64,000 nt of DNA from Micrococcus terreus (GTDB lineage: Bacteria; Actinomycetota; Actinomycetes; Actinomycetales; Micrococcaceae): the NCBI RefSeq assembly GCF_900116905.1, contig NZ_FPCG01000012.1, forward strand, positions 1 to 64,000. The letters run 5' to 3'. A program made the translations under genes and the position numbers. Shown one piece after another: positions 26,247 through 35,595 of this stretch (the stretch's first letter is position 1; each line of letters starts with the position of its first letter). Below the pieces are notes generated by a model that saw only the letters and a program-made list of their open reading frames with translations, did no database searches and had not been told where the DNA came from.

Positions 26247-27485
26247 GTGCAGAACTCCAGAACGGAATGGGCCGGACACGAGCCGGGTCAGGGCGGATAC
26301 CGGCGACTGCTCTGGGCCCTGTTCCTGGCGGGTGTAGCCACGTTCTCCCAGCTGTACTCACCACAAGGGCTGCTGCCGTTGATCAGCGGTGACCTGGGCA
26401 TCAGCGCCTCCTCTGCGGCGCTGTCCATCTCCGCGGCCACCCTCGGCCTGGCGCTGGGCGTGATCCCCTGGTCCTACGCCGGGGACCGTTGGGGACGACT
26501 GCGCTCCATGGGATGGGCCGTGCTCATCGCCTGCCTGTGCTCCCTGGCGGCCACCCTGGCCCCGCAGTTCGACCTGCTGCTGGCGCTGAGGTTCCTGGAG
26601 GGCGCGGCCCTGGGTGGGGTCCCCGCCCTGGCCATCGCCTACCTGAGCGAAGAGGTCCATGCGCGCTGGTCGGCCGTGGCCGCTGGCACCTACATCGCCG
26701 GCACCACTCTGGGCGGACTGGCCGGGCGGTTGGTGGCCGCGCCCATCGGCGAGCTCACGCACTGGCGGATCGGGATGCTCTCGGTGACGCTCATGGCCGT
26801 GGTGTGCGCGGTGGGGTTCCTGCTGCTGGCTCCGCCGTCACGCCGGTTCACCCGGGGTCGGTCCTCATTCTCCGAGGCCATCTCTGCGCTGACCGGGAAC
26901 CTGAGATCGCCCCGGCTACTGGCGATCTACGCCCAGGGCATGCTGCTGATGGGCGGCTTCGTGGCGATGTACAACTTCCTGGGCTTCCATCTCACCGAGG
27001 AGCCCTTCCTGCTGCCGCTCTCGGTGATCTCCCTGGTGTTCGTGGCCTACCTCGCCGGGACGTGGTCCTCCCCGGTGGCGGGGCGGCTGGCGGTCCGGCA
27101 CGGTCGGGGAACAGTGCTGCTGGCCAGCATCGCACTGATGATCATCGGTGTCCTGATCACCCTCCTCCCGCATCTGGTGGCGATCCTGGCCGGCACCGTC
27201 CTGTTCACCGGTGCATTCTTCGGAGCGCACTCCGTGGCCTCGGGGTGGGCTGGAACGGCGGCGCGGGCCGGCCGAGCCCAGTCCAGCTCCCTGTACAACC
27301 TGGGCTACTACGGGGGATCGAGCCTGTTCGGCTGGCTGGGCGGTGTCTTCCTGGCCGAGCACGGGTGGGCCGGCACCGTCCTGATGACCGTCGGGCTGGC
27401 GGTGATCGCCGGAGTGCTGGCGCTGGTGCTGCTGCGCGGAACAGGCATGGAGCAGCCTTCCCAGACTCCAGATCGATCTGCGTGA
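26247..27485 (+). CDS. MFS transporter (YnfM/AraJ-like drug or metabolite exporter family)
   Basis: About 12 hydrophobic helices. The loop 2-3 motif appears as SYAGDRWGRLRSMGWA. Helix 1-2 residues FSQLYSPQGLLPLISGDLGIS resemble the YnfM-type inner-membrane transporters. The central loop is basic (PPSRRFTRGRSS). The start is GTG 26247; an ATG at 26208 is open. Substrate unknown. Divergent from the mutase gene across about 100 bp. Confidence 0.88.
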   Translation: MQNSRTEWAGHEPGQGGYRRLLWALFLAGVATFSQLYSPQGLLPLISGDLGISASSAALSISAATLGLALGVIPWSYAGDRWGRLRSMGWAVLIACLCSLAATLAPQFDLLLALRFLEGAALGGVPALAIAYLSEEVHARWSAVAAGTYIAGTTLGGLAGRLVAAPIGELTHWRIGMLSVTLMAVVCAVGFLLLAPPSRRFTRGRSSFSEAISALTGNLRSPRLLAIYAQGMLLMGGFVAMYNFLGFHLTEEPFLLPLSVISLVFVAYLAGTWSSPVAGRLAVRHGRGTVLLASIALMIIGVLITLLPHLVAILAGTVLFTGAFFGAHSVASGWAGTAARAGRAQSSSLYNLGYYGGSSLFGWLGGVFLAEHGWAGTVLMTVGLAVIAGVLALVLLRGTGMEQPSQTPDRSA

Positions 27486-27568
27486 TCAGCATCACCCACC
27501 CCTGATCGCCCCGGATCTGACCTGGAAGGACGGGCCTTCCGCCGCTGCGCCGTCGAAGATGAGAGCGG

Positions 27569-27600
27569 TCTCATCCGTGGTTCATCCACTGCTCATCCAG
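27569..27600 (+). promoter_or_regulatory. Three TCATCC direct repeats with 11-bp period, PhoP-box-like
   Basis: TCATCC occurs at 27571, 27582 and 27593, exactly 11 bp apart, within GTTCATCC-like contexts. Direct 11-bp units of the type GTTCA(C/T)CC are the known binding pattern of PhoP/PhoR-type phosphate regulators in Streptomyces and Corynebacterium. The array is about 130 bp upstream of the DUF1611 start. A related pair stands before the nuclease gene (43202-43223). Function is inferred. Confidence 0.5.
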
Positions 27601-27729
27601 CGCTGGTCTGATGGTCTCAACGCCGAGGAGGAACCTCGACGCCGAACGAACTCCAGACTTCGAACCAGGACAGTCACTCCGTCAGCCACGCAGGTGGTCA
27701 CCGACGGACTTCCGGGAAAGGCGTACGCC

Positions 27730-28875
27730 ATGACCAGCACCTTCGAGATGCAGAGCCAGACCTCCTCCCTGCCGATCATCGCCGCCCACACGGCTCAGGG
27801 CCATCAGCGAGCCGAGCTGCCTGCCCGGATCCAGTCCTCCTACACCACCCGGTTCGCCGCTCAGGCCCTGGAGTCCGATCCGTCCCGCTTCCACCTGGCC
27901 ACCGGTGCGACCGTGGTCCCGCAGGCCGGAGACGTGGTCATCGCCCGGGTCACCGAGATCCTGAACCACAAGCGGGTGGAGACCCCGGAGTCCCGCAAGG
28001 CCATCCTGTTCGAGGGCGCGATCATCATGCTGGCCTACGGCAACCGCTACGCCGCCGACCAGTTCTTGGCGCACGTCCCGGACTCCCTGGAGCCCTGCCA
28101 CCTGGTGGCCGCCGGCGGTGTGGCCGGGATGGTCACCGAGCAGCACGTGAACATGGATGACCCCACGCGGATCGAGCCCCTGGGCCTGCTGGCGGACGAG
28201 CACGGTGTGGTCAACCTGACCCGCTTCTCCCCGTACCAGCTGCGCCCGCTGCCCGCCACGGTGGGCGCCGAGGTCGCACCCCTGCCGGGCCGTCCGCGGG
28301 TGATCGGCGTGCTGGGCACCTCGATGAACTCCGGCAAGTCCACGGCCATGGCCTGCCTGGTCAACGGGCTGACCAACGCCGGCCTGAAGGTCTCCGCCGG
28401 CAAGTCCACCGGCACCGGTGCCGGAAATGACCCGATGATCTACCACGACGGCGGTGCCGCCAAGGTCCTGGACTTCACCGACTTCGGCTTCCCCACCACC
28501 TTCAAGCTCGAGTACGAACAGGTCCGCTCCCTGACCGTGAACCTGATCGACGCCCTCTCCGAGACGGACACGGACGTGGTGGTCGTGGAGATCGCCGACG
28601 GCGTCTACCAGGGCGAAACTGCCCGCCTGCTGCGTGATCCGCTCTTCCAGTCCGTGTTGGACACCGTGGTCTTCGCCGCCTCGGACGCCCTGGGCGCCGT
28701 GGCCGGTGTGCGGGAGCTGCAGGAGGCCGGACTCGAGGTGGCCGCCGTCTCGGGCGTGCTGACCTCCTCGCCGCTGGCCACCGCCGAGGCCCGCCAGGTG
28801 CTGGACGTCCCGGTCCTGGACACCTTCGGGATGACCGCCGCTGACACCGCACGGGACCTGCTCCCGCGGCGCTGA
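27730..28875 (+). CDS. DUF1611-family P-loop protein
   Basis: 381 residues. The N-terminal domain (about 1-180) has the Rossmann-like DUF1611_N layout (GRPRVIGVLGTS marks the boundary). The C-terminal domain starts with a P-loop GTSMNSGKST (about residue 195), then DVVVVEIADGVYQGETARLL. Some family members (DgcN) have been described as acyltransferases of D-amino-acid catabolism working with an enolase-superfamily partner, but no such partner gene is nearby. The start is ATG 27730; 57 upstream open codons contain the Pho-box-like repeats. Followed after 98 bp by a co-directional ABC gene. Confidence 0.85.
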   Translation: MTSTFEMQSQTSSLPIIAAHTAQGHQRAELPARIQSSYTTRFAAQALESDPSRFHLATGATVVPQAGDVVIARVTEILNHKRVETPESRKAILFEGAIIMLAYGNRYAADQFLAHVPDSLEPCHLVAAGGVAGMVTEQHVNMDDPTRIEPLGLLADEHGVVNLTRFSPYQLRPLPATVGAEVAPLPGRPRVIGVLGTSMNSGKSTAMACLVNGLTNAGLKVSAGKSTGTGAGNDPMIYHDGGAAKVLDFTDFGFPTTFKLEYEQVRSLTVNLIDALSETDTDVVVVEIADGVYQGETARLLRDPLFQSVLDTVVFAASDALGAVAGVRELQEAGLEVAAVSGVLTSSPLATAEARQVLDVPVLDTFGMTAADTARDLLPRR

Positions 28876-28973
28876 GCCCACGGAGCCCCCTGAGGGTGCC
28901 AGCCGCCCCCCGCCCCTCCGCCCTGCAGCAGACCCCTGCGCGGACCCCCGTCCAGCACACGCTCGAGGACATC

Positions 28974-30848
28974 ATGGCCACCCGTTCAGCAGATCCCGAC
29001 GACGCCCGGCAGCGCCCACGGGTCTTCCGCCTCAGTGCCCAGTCACCTGAGCCGGAGGATCCCGCGGAGCTGGCCGTGGCGCAGGACGGATCTGCCCCGG
29101 GCCCGGCCGAGTCCGACGACGAGGGCACTGAGGCGTGGGGCCGGGACGAGCGGATGCCCACCGTCTGGCGGGGCCGTCGTCGTTGGCTGCTGGTGCTCCT
29201 CCTGCTGCTGGGCGTGTTCCAGGCAGCCATGGCCCTGGTGATGGCCTTCACCGTGGACGCCCTGCTGGGCGGACCGGCCCAGCTGAACCAGGCCCTGCGT
29301 TCGGGCGTCGGCCCGGACGGGCACGCGTTGAACCCGGCAGCCCTGGCGCAGATGGGGACCTACATCCCCTGGCCTCAGCTGGCCCTGCTGGCCGGGGCGG
29401 TGCTCTCCTTGGGAGCGGCACGGTGGGCCGAGCGCGTGGTGGCCGAGGATCTGGGGCAGGACTACGTGTTCGAGCAGCGCCGCCGGCTGATCGGCTCGGC
29501 GCTGGCCGGGGCAGGCAACCCCTCGCTGGGGGTGACCATCACCCGTGCCTCGAACGATCTGACCGCCGTGCGGAACTGGATCTCGCAAGGGCTGGTTCCC
29601 CTGGTCACCGCGGTGCCGTTGATCGCCGTGCTGGTCGCCGTGCTGACCCTGTCCACGCCGCTGGTGGGTGCGGCTGTCGGGGCGCCCATCCTGCTGCTGG
29701 TGGTCCTGCTGCCGCCCCTGGCCAAGGCGACCTTCGAACGCGCCAGGCACCTGCGCCGTCGTCGGGGGCGGATGTCTGCGCGGATCGCGGACACTGTCCA
29801 GGCGGGGGAGTCCATCCAGGCCGCCGGAGGGGTCAAGCGTGAGCTGAACGCGCTGGACCGTGACTCCGGCAAGGTGGTGGGCGCCGCCGTCGCGCGGGCG
29901 AAGGTGACCGGGCTGGTGCGTGCCCTGGCCATCACCGCCGCCGCCCTGTCCACCGCAGCGGTGGTCACCTTGGGCGCCTTGGGGTTGGTGGACGCCGCCG
30001 GTGTGGCCTCGGCGCTGACCCTGGTGGGCGTGATGGCCGCCCCGCTGGGCGAGCTGGGCCGGGTGGTGGAGTACCGCCAGAACTACAAGGCCGCCCGCAG
30101 GATCCAGGCGCCGCTGCTGAGTCAGGCGGACCGTCTGCAGGAGGATGAGCGGCTGCGCGAGCAGGCCTGGAAGGAGGTGCCGCGTCAGCGTGAGGTGACC
30201 GGCCGCCACGGACTGCGGATCTCCCGGATGTGCGTGGACGGCCAGCGCGCCCCGCTGCTCGCGGCCCGTGCGGGGGAGCGGATCCTGGTGCACTCCCATG
30301 ACCCAGGACGGATCCAGCCGTTCCTGGCCGCCCTGCTCGCCGGGCAGAACACCCCGGGGCCGGAGGGCCACGAGGTGCCGGAGCTGGTGATGATGGTGGA
30401 CGGCTACGACTACACGCGGGCCCCGGGCCGTCAGCGCCGGCGGCTGCTGGGCCACGCCTCCGCACGGATCCCGCTCGAGCGCGGTTCCGTCTCCCGCTCC
30501 ATCACCTATCGGCACCCCTCGGCGGACGAGGAGCAGATGCTGCGGGCCCTGGACCGGGTCGGCCTGGTGGAGACCGTCGAAGCCCTGCCCAACGGCACCG
30601 GGACCCGGCTGAAGAACGGCGGGCAGCCGCTGAGCGCGTCCCAGCGGGCACGGCTCAAGCTCGGCCGTGCGCTGATGGACGATCCGCCGCTGCTGGTGCT
30701 GGACGGGATCGACGCGGACCTGGATGCGGCCGGCATCGACCTGCTGCGCGAGGAGCTCGCCGACTACCCGGGCGTGGTGCTGTTCACCTCCTCCGCACCG
30801 GAGGCGATCGCCCCGGGGCACCGCGTCTGGACCATCGACGCCCCCTGA
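28974..30848 (+). CDS. ABC transporter-like protein (fused membrane and degenerate nucleotide-binding domains)
   Basis: 624 residues. The N-terminal half is a type-1 exporter membrane domain with about five to six helices (RWLLVLLLLLGVFQAAMALVM, LALLAGAVLSLG, LVTAVPLIAVLVAVLTL, GAAVGAPILLLVVLLPPLA and more). The C-terminal half aligns in outline with an ABC ATPase, but key motifs are lost. The Walker A position reads RAGERILVHSHDPGR without GxxGxGK(S/T); the signature reads LSASQRARLKLGRAL; Walker B reads LLVLDGIDADLD without the catalytic Glu. ATP hydrolysis by this chain alone looks impossible. It may act as an inactive partner or a non-transport scaffold. Starts at ATG 28974; 23 bp before the next gene. 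Confidence 0.8.
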   Translation: MATRSADPDDARQRPRVFRLSAQSPEPEDPAELAVAQDGSAPGPAESDDEGTEAWGRDERMPTVWRGRRRWLLVLLLLLGVFQAAMALVMAFTVDALLGGPAQLNQALRSGVGPDGHALNPAALAQMGTYIPWPQLALLAGAVLSLGAARWAERVVAEDLGQDYVFEQRRRLIGSALAGAGNPSLGVTITRASNDLTAVRNWISQGLVPLVTAVPLIAVLVAVLTLSTPLVGAAVGAPILLLVVLLPPLAKATFERARHLRRRRGRMSARIADTVQAGESIQAAGGVKRELNALDRDSGKVVGAAVARAKVTGLVRALAITAAALSTAAVVTLGALGLVDAAGVASALTLVGVMAAPLGELGRVVEYRQNYKAARRIQAPLLSQADRLQEDERLREQAWKEVPRQREVTGRHGLRISRMCVDGQRAPLLAARAGERILVHSHDPGRIQPFLAALLAGQNTPGPEGHEVPELVMMVDGYDYTRAPGRQRRRLLGHASARIPLERGSVSRSITYRHPSADEEQMLRALDRVGLVETVEALPNGTGTRLKNGGQPLSASQRARLKLGRALMDDPPLLVLDGIDADLDAAGIDLLREELADYPGVVLFTSSAPEAIAPGHRVWTIDAP

Positions 30849-30871
30849 GCCATCCCCCCTACACTGAGAGC

Positions 30872-31633
30872 ATGGAGTACCTCGTCCCCCTGCTGATCAT
30901 GGCCGCCGTCGCGCTGATCGTCGTCGTGCTCGTGCGCTGGCTGGGCCGCGGGTCCACGAGTGCCCGTCCGGCGGGCGAGCCGCGCTCGCAGGAGCATCAG
31001 GCCCCGCGCGGGGGCATCGAGGCGGCGCGCGCTGCCGCCGGTCGGCTGGATCAGCAGACCCACCGTGAGGTGTACCGCCTGATCGCCCAGGGCAAGCCCG
31101 CCGAGGCCATCGCCGCCTACCGCCGCCACACCGACCGGGGGCCGCTGGAGTCGGTGTGGGACGTGCAGGCCCTGGCCGCGCACCCGCAGCCGTGGCAGGC
31201 CCCGGGCGCCGAGGAGCCCGGTCAGGTGCAGGCCGATGAGCAGGCCCCCGGCCGTCCCGACGACGTCCCCCATCCGAGTGCCTCGCCTGCGGTGGGTGCC
31301 CCGTCGGCAGGGTCGGATGATGCTGTGGAGGCACCCACCCTGAACGTCCCTGCTGACCTGACCGATCTGCGGGTGCCGGACGAGTGGGCCGAGCAGGGCC
31401 CGGCGGTGGACCCGGAGTTCGAGCTTGAGGTGGTCCGGGAGGACACCACCGTGCGGGTCTCCAGCGCAGACCTGCCGCCGTGGCTGCGGGACCAGCTCAC
31501 CGCCATGGTGCGGGACGGGCAGCTGGAGCCGGCCGCCGAAGAGCTGGCCAACCACAGCGTGCTGACCACGGATGAGGCACTGCAGTTCCTGCAGATCATG
31601 GGCCGCGACCGCCGGGGGGAGCTGGGCGGCTGA
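30872..31633 (+). CDS. Membrane-anchored protein of unknown function
   Basis: 253 residues. One N-terminal helix (YLVPLLIMAAVALIVVVLVRWLG) is followed by a basic stretch, a helical segment (QTHREVYRLIAQGKPAEAIAAYRRHTDRG) that looks like a short repeat-type alpha-hairpin, a low-complexity P/A/E linker (about 105-155), and a C-terminal helical region. I recognise no family. It lies 23 bp after the ABC gene, so the DUF1611-ABC-anchored-protein set may be one transcript. Confidence 0.65.
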   Translation: MEYLVPLLIMAAVALIVVVLVRWLGRGSTSARPAGEPRSQEHQAPRGGIEAARAAAGRLDQQTHREVYRLIAQGKPAEAIAAYRRHTDRGPLESVWDVQALAAHPQPWQAPGAEEPGQVQADEQAPGRPDDVPHPSASPAVGAPSAGSDDAVEAPTLNVPADLTDLRVPDEWAEQGPAVDPEFELEVVREDTTVRVSSADLPPWLRDQLTAMVRDGQLEPAAEELANHSVLTTDEALQFLQIMGRDRRGELGG

Positions 31634-31707
31634 TCCGCTCCAGGGGCTGAGACGCCAGCAGAGGGAGTATCCTGACCGTCGCCATCCCCGCGACCCAGGA
31701 GTGCCCT

Positions 31708-34088
31708 GTGACCGAGTCCTCGACCACCCATCCGGCTGACACGCACCACCTGATCCGGGTGCAGGGCGCCCGGGAGAACAACCTGCAGGGGATCGACGTG
31801 GAGATCCCCAAGCGCCGGCTCACGGTCTTCACCGGCGTCTCCGGGTCCGGCAAGAGCTCGCTGGTGTTCGCCACCATCGCCGCCGAGTCCCAGCGGATGA
31901 TCAACGAGACCTACAGCTCCTTCGTCCAGGGGTTCATGCCCTCCCTGCCGCGCCCGGACGTGGACGTGCTGGAGGGGCTGACCACGGCGATCATCGTGGA
32001 CCAGGAGCGGATGGGTGCCAACTCCCGCTCCACGCTGGGCACGGTGACAGACGTCAACGCCCTGCTGCGGATCCTGTTCAGCCGTCTGGGCACCCCGCAC
32101 ATCGGCTCCCCGCAGGCGTTCAGCTTCAATGTGGCCACGGTCAGCGGCAAGGGCGCCCTGACCGTGGAGAAGTCCGGTGCCAAGGGCGGAGGCAAGAGCG
32201 TGGAACGCAAGAGCTTCCACGTCCAGGGCGGACAGTGCCCGCACTGCGAGGGCATGGGCGTGGTCTCGGACTTCGACCTGACCGCCCTGTTCGACTCCTC
32301 CAAGTCCCTGAACGAGGGGGCGCTCACCGTCCCCGGGTACAGCATGGACGGCTGGTACGGGCGGATCTTCGCCGGCAGCGGCTACTTCGACATGGACAAG
32401 CCCCTGGGGAAGTACACGCAGCGGGAACTGGACGACCTGCTCTACAAGGAGCCGGTCAAGCTCAAGATCGAGGGCATCAACCTGACCTACCAGGGGGTGA
32501 TCCCGCAGATCCAGAAGTCCATGCTCTCCAAGGACCGTGAGGCCATGCAGCCCCACATCCGGGCGTTCGTGGACCGGGTCATCACCTTCCAGGACTGCCC
32601 CGAGTGCGGTGGGACCCGGCTGAACGAGATCGCCCGGTCCTCCCTGATCGAGGGCAGGAGCATCGCCGATGCCTGTGCCATGCAGGTCAGCGACCTGGCC
32701 GAGTGGGTCCGCGGGCTGACGGCCCCGGGGTTGGAGCCGCTGCTGGAGAACCTGCAGCAGACCCTGGACGCGTTCGTCCAGATCGGCCTGGGCTACCTGT
32801 CCCTGGACCGTCCCTCGGGCACGCTCTCCGGTGGTGAGGCGCAGCGGACCAAGATGATCCGGCACCTGAGCTCGGCCCTGACCGACGTCACCTACATCTT
32901 CGATGAGCCCACCATCGGACTGCACCCGCATGACATCCAGAACATGAACGCCCTGCTGCTGCAGCTGCGGGACAAGGGCAACACCGTGCTGGTGGTGGAG
33001 CACAAGCCGGAGACCATCGAGGTCGCCGACCATGTGGTGGACCTGGGTCCGCGCGCGGGCTCCGGGGGCGGCACCGTCTGCTTCGAGGGGACCGTGGAGG
33101 GGCTGCGCTCCAGCGGGACCCTGACCGGGCAGCATCTGGATGACCGCGCCCACCTGAAGGAGACCGTCCGGGAGGCCACCGGGGCGCTGGAGATCCGCGG
33201 GGCATCCCGGAACAACCTGAAGAAGGTGGACGTGGACATCCCCCTGGGCGTGCTGGTGGCCATCACCGGTGTGGCGGGTTCGGGCAAGAGCAGCCTGATC
33301 CACGGGTCACTGCCCACTGAGCAGGAGGTCGTGGCGATCGACCAGGGCGCCATCCGAGGCTCCCGGCGCAGCAACCCGGCCACCTACACCGGCTGCTGGA
33401 GCCGATCCGCAAGGCATTCGCCAAGGCCAACGGCGTCAAGCCCGCTCTGTTCAGCCCCAACTCGGAGGGGGCCTGCCCCACCTGCAACGGTGCCGGGGTG
33501 ATCTACACGGACCTGGCGATGATGGCCGGTCTCTCCACTCCCTGCGAGGTGTGTGAGGGAAAGCGGTTCCAGGCCGAGGTGCTGGAGTACACCCTCGGGG
33601 GACAGGACATCAGCCAGGTGCTGACCATGTCGGTGGAGCGGGCCCTGGAGTTCTTCAGTGAAGGCGAGTCCCGGATCCCTGCCGCCCAGAAGATCCTGAC
33701 CCGACTGGCCGACGTCGGGCTGGGATACCTCACGCTGGGGCAGCCGCTGACCGCGCTCTCCGGCGGCGAGCGGCAACGGCTGAAGCTGGCCACCCAGATG
33801 TCCGAGTCCGGGGGGATCTACGTCCTGGACGAGCCGACCACCGGGCTGCACCTGGCCGACGTGGAGCAGCTGCTGGGGCTGCTGGACCGGCTGGTCGACT
33901 CGGGCAAGTCGGTGATCGTGATCGAACACCACCAGGCCGTGATGGCGCATGCGGACTGGATCGTGGATCTGGGGCCCGGCGCCGGGCATGAGGGCGGCAC
34001 CGTGGTCTTCCAGGGCACTCCGGCGCAGATGGTGCAGGATCGCTCCACCCTGACCGGCCAGCACCTGGCCGAGTATGTCGGAGCCTGA
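31708..34088 (+). pseudogene. UvrA-like ABC ATPase gene with a single-base frameshift
   Basis: Two half-genes together give a full UvrA-like protein of about 793 residues. Part 1 (31708-about 33393, GTG start with AGGAG upstream) has the first Walker A GVSGSGKSSL, CPHCEGMG and CPECGGTR zinc pairs, LSGGEAQR and FDEPTIGLHPHD, then the second Walker A GVAGSGKSSLI. At 33393-33394 one base is missing, in what should be ACC GGC xTG CTG GAG. The sequence then continues perfectly in the next frame with LEPIRKAFAKANG, CPTCNGAG, CEVCEGKRF, LSGGERQRLKLA and LDEPTTGLHLAD to 34088. The type is the shorter UvrA group linked to drug tolerance or repair accessory roles. The rest of the reading frame is undamaged, so either the mutation is very recent or it is a sequencing error. 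Confidence 0.85.
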
Positions 34089-34106
34089 CAGGCATCACAC
34101 GACGAC

Positions 34107-34138
34107 GAACCCCCCTCCCAGCGCGGGAGGGGGGTTCG
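34107..34138. terminator. Bidirectional terminator between convergent genes
   Basis: CGAACCCCCCTCCC pairs with GGGAGGGGGGTTCG across a five-base loop, followed by TT. It lies 18 bp after the UvrA-like stop and before the stop of the opposing PRC-barrel gene. Confidence 0.9.
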
Positions 34139-34186
34139 TTCGGTGTCAGTCAGCCGAGCCGAAGGGGCTCAACGGCGACCGGTCGA

Positions 34187-35140
34187 TCAGACGCGGCGGC
34201 CGTCGCGACCGTCCAGGTCGCCGTCCAGACCGTCACGCTTGACGTCGCGGTCGATGTCGACGTCCTCGTGCTGCACGGTCTCGGTGACGGTCTCGGTGTC
34301 CTGCACGGCGGTCTTGCCCAGGGAGACCTTCTCAGCGGTGACGTTCTTGTCCACCACCGGCACGTCCTCGTGAGTGGTCACGGAGACCTCCTCGTCACCA
34401 TGGCTAGCGGTGCGGGCCTCAGCGGAGTTCGGGTCGACCGGGGTGCGCTCCACCACGACCTCCTCGCGCTCCACGGGGACCTCGATGGTCTCGGTGTCCT
34501 GGTAGGTGTGCTTGCGCAGGCGGTACTCGCCGGTGGCCTGGCGCTCGGTGTGCACGTCCAGCTGCTCATCGCGGACCACCACGGAGGCGTCGTCGTCCAC
34601 GCGTCCGGCACCGTGGTCGTTGACGTCGCGGCCAGCCACGGCGCGGTCGTCCACACCGCGGGTGCCGGTCACATCGCCCTCGGGGTAGTCGCGGCTCTCG
34701 CCGACACCGGCACCGCCGGCGATACCGGCAGCGTGGCCGGTCTGCACGGAGGCGTCGCGGCGCTGCTGATCGTGCTCGCGGCCAGCGTCCACGCCGTCGC
34801 GGTCACGACGGTCACCGCGGGCGGCGGTGTACTCCATGGAGTAGTACTCGTAGATGCGCTGCTCCTCCTCGGGGGTGAGGGAGCCGTCGGCGTCCACGTT
34901 CGGGGCGTCCTTGATGAAGTCCTTGTCGAACGGCACGGTCAGGCCGTCCTGGGCCTGGGAGGCCTGGTTCAGCGGGACGAAGGTCTCCTTCATGCCGAAC
35001 AGGCCGGTCTTGACGGTCACGAACGTGGGCTCATTGGTGGCGTCGTCCAGGTAGACCTGGCCCACGGAGCCGACCTTGTCACCGTTGGTGTCGTAGACGT
35101 TGGCATCCTGAAGGCGATCGATGGAGGTGAAGTCCTGCAT
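34187..35140 (-). CDS. PRC-barrel and DUF2382 (YsnF/AvaK) stress protein
   Basis: 317 residues, very polar and acidic. Residues 1-100 form a PRC-barrel (MQDFTSIDRLQDANVYDTNGDKVGS... then GLFGMKETFVPLNQA). The middle is D/G/R-rich linker. About 180-290 is a DUF2382 domain (LDVHTERQATGEYRLRKHTYQDTETIEVPVEREEVVVERTP, repeated in the AVQDTETVTETVQHEDVDIDRD end). Such proteins are associated with general stress in actinobacteria; no enzymatic motif is visible. ACAGGAG precedes the ATG. The coding sequence is A+G patterned with many GAC/GAG codons. Confidence 0.9.
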   Translation of the reverse strand: MQDFTSIDRLQDANVYDTNGDKVGSVGQVYLDDATNEPTFVTVKTGLFGMKETFVPLNQASQAQDGLTVPFDKDFIKDAPNVDADGSLTPEEEQRIYEYYSMEYTAARGDRRDRDGVDAGREHDQQRRDASVQTGHAAGIAGGAGVGESRDYPEGDVTGTRGVDDRAVAGRDVNDHGAGRVDDDASVVVRDEQLDVHTERQATGEYRLRKHTYQDTETIEVPVEREEVVVERTPVDPNSAEARTASHGDEEVSVTTHEDVPVVDKNVTAEKVSLGKTAVQDTETVTETVQHEDVDIDRDVKRDGLDGDLDGRDGRRV

Positions 35141-35472
35141 GGGGTGAACTCCTGTCTTGGGGTGTGTGACGGGGGTATCCCGCCACGGAGTTGCTCAATC
35201 GATTCGGTCCGGGGGGCCATCGTGCGGCCCGCCTCCGTCCCGGTCGATCTGTCTCCACCGTAGGCAGACGCGAGGGGGGCTTGTCATCCTCAGACAGCGG
35301 ACTCCCAGTTGACTCTCAGGTAGCAATGGAGATGTTCGAAGCTGAGCAGGGTGTCAGCTCTTGCGCCGAGACGGGGTGCTGGATACGGGTCGGCGCGATG
35401 ACAGCAGAGTGACTGTCTGGGGGTACGCAGAAGCCCCGGGACCAGTCCTGGTTCCCGGGGCTTCCATCGCGC
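35141..35472. other. Gene-free stretch upstream of the PRC-barrel gene
   Basis: About 330 bp with no credible coding frame. It holds the promoter region of the minus-strand stress gene (35141-about 35300) and the terminator of the tRNA-Ser gene (35430-35464). I see no repeat array or RNA structure beyond these. Confidence 0.5.
35430..35464 (-). terminator. Terminator of tRNA-Ser(GCU)
   Basis: GAAGCCCCGGGA and TCCCGGGGCTTC form a perfect 12-bp stem around an 11-base loop. It starts eight bases beyond the 3' end of the tRNA on the minus strand. Confidence 0.8.
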
Positions 35473-35560
35473 GGAGACGGGGGGATTTGAACCCCCGGTC
35501 CGACTTTCGCCGGACCCTTCATTAGCAGTGAAGTCCATTCGGCCGCTCTGGCACGTCTCC
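35473..35560 (-). tRNA. tRNA-Ser (anticodon GCU)
   Basis: Class II tRNA on the minus strand: acceptor GGAGACG/CGTCTCC, anticodon stem CTTCA/TGAAG with loop CTGCTAA (GCU), long variable arm GGTCCGGCGAAAGTCGGACC and T arm GGGGGTTCAAATCCCCC. No CCA is encoded, unlike the other two tRNAs in the window. Confidence 0.95.
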
Positions 35561-35595
35561 AACCAGTACAGGCTATCCGGTCCATGACCTCCAGA

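Noticed and set aside
31222-33303. A 693-codon open frame antisense to the UvrA-like gene
   Set aside because: The sense strand carries all UvrA motifs; the antisense product looks random.
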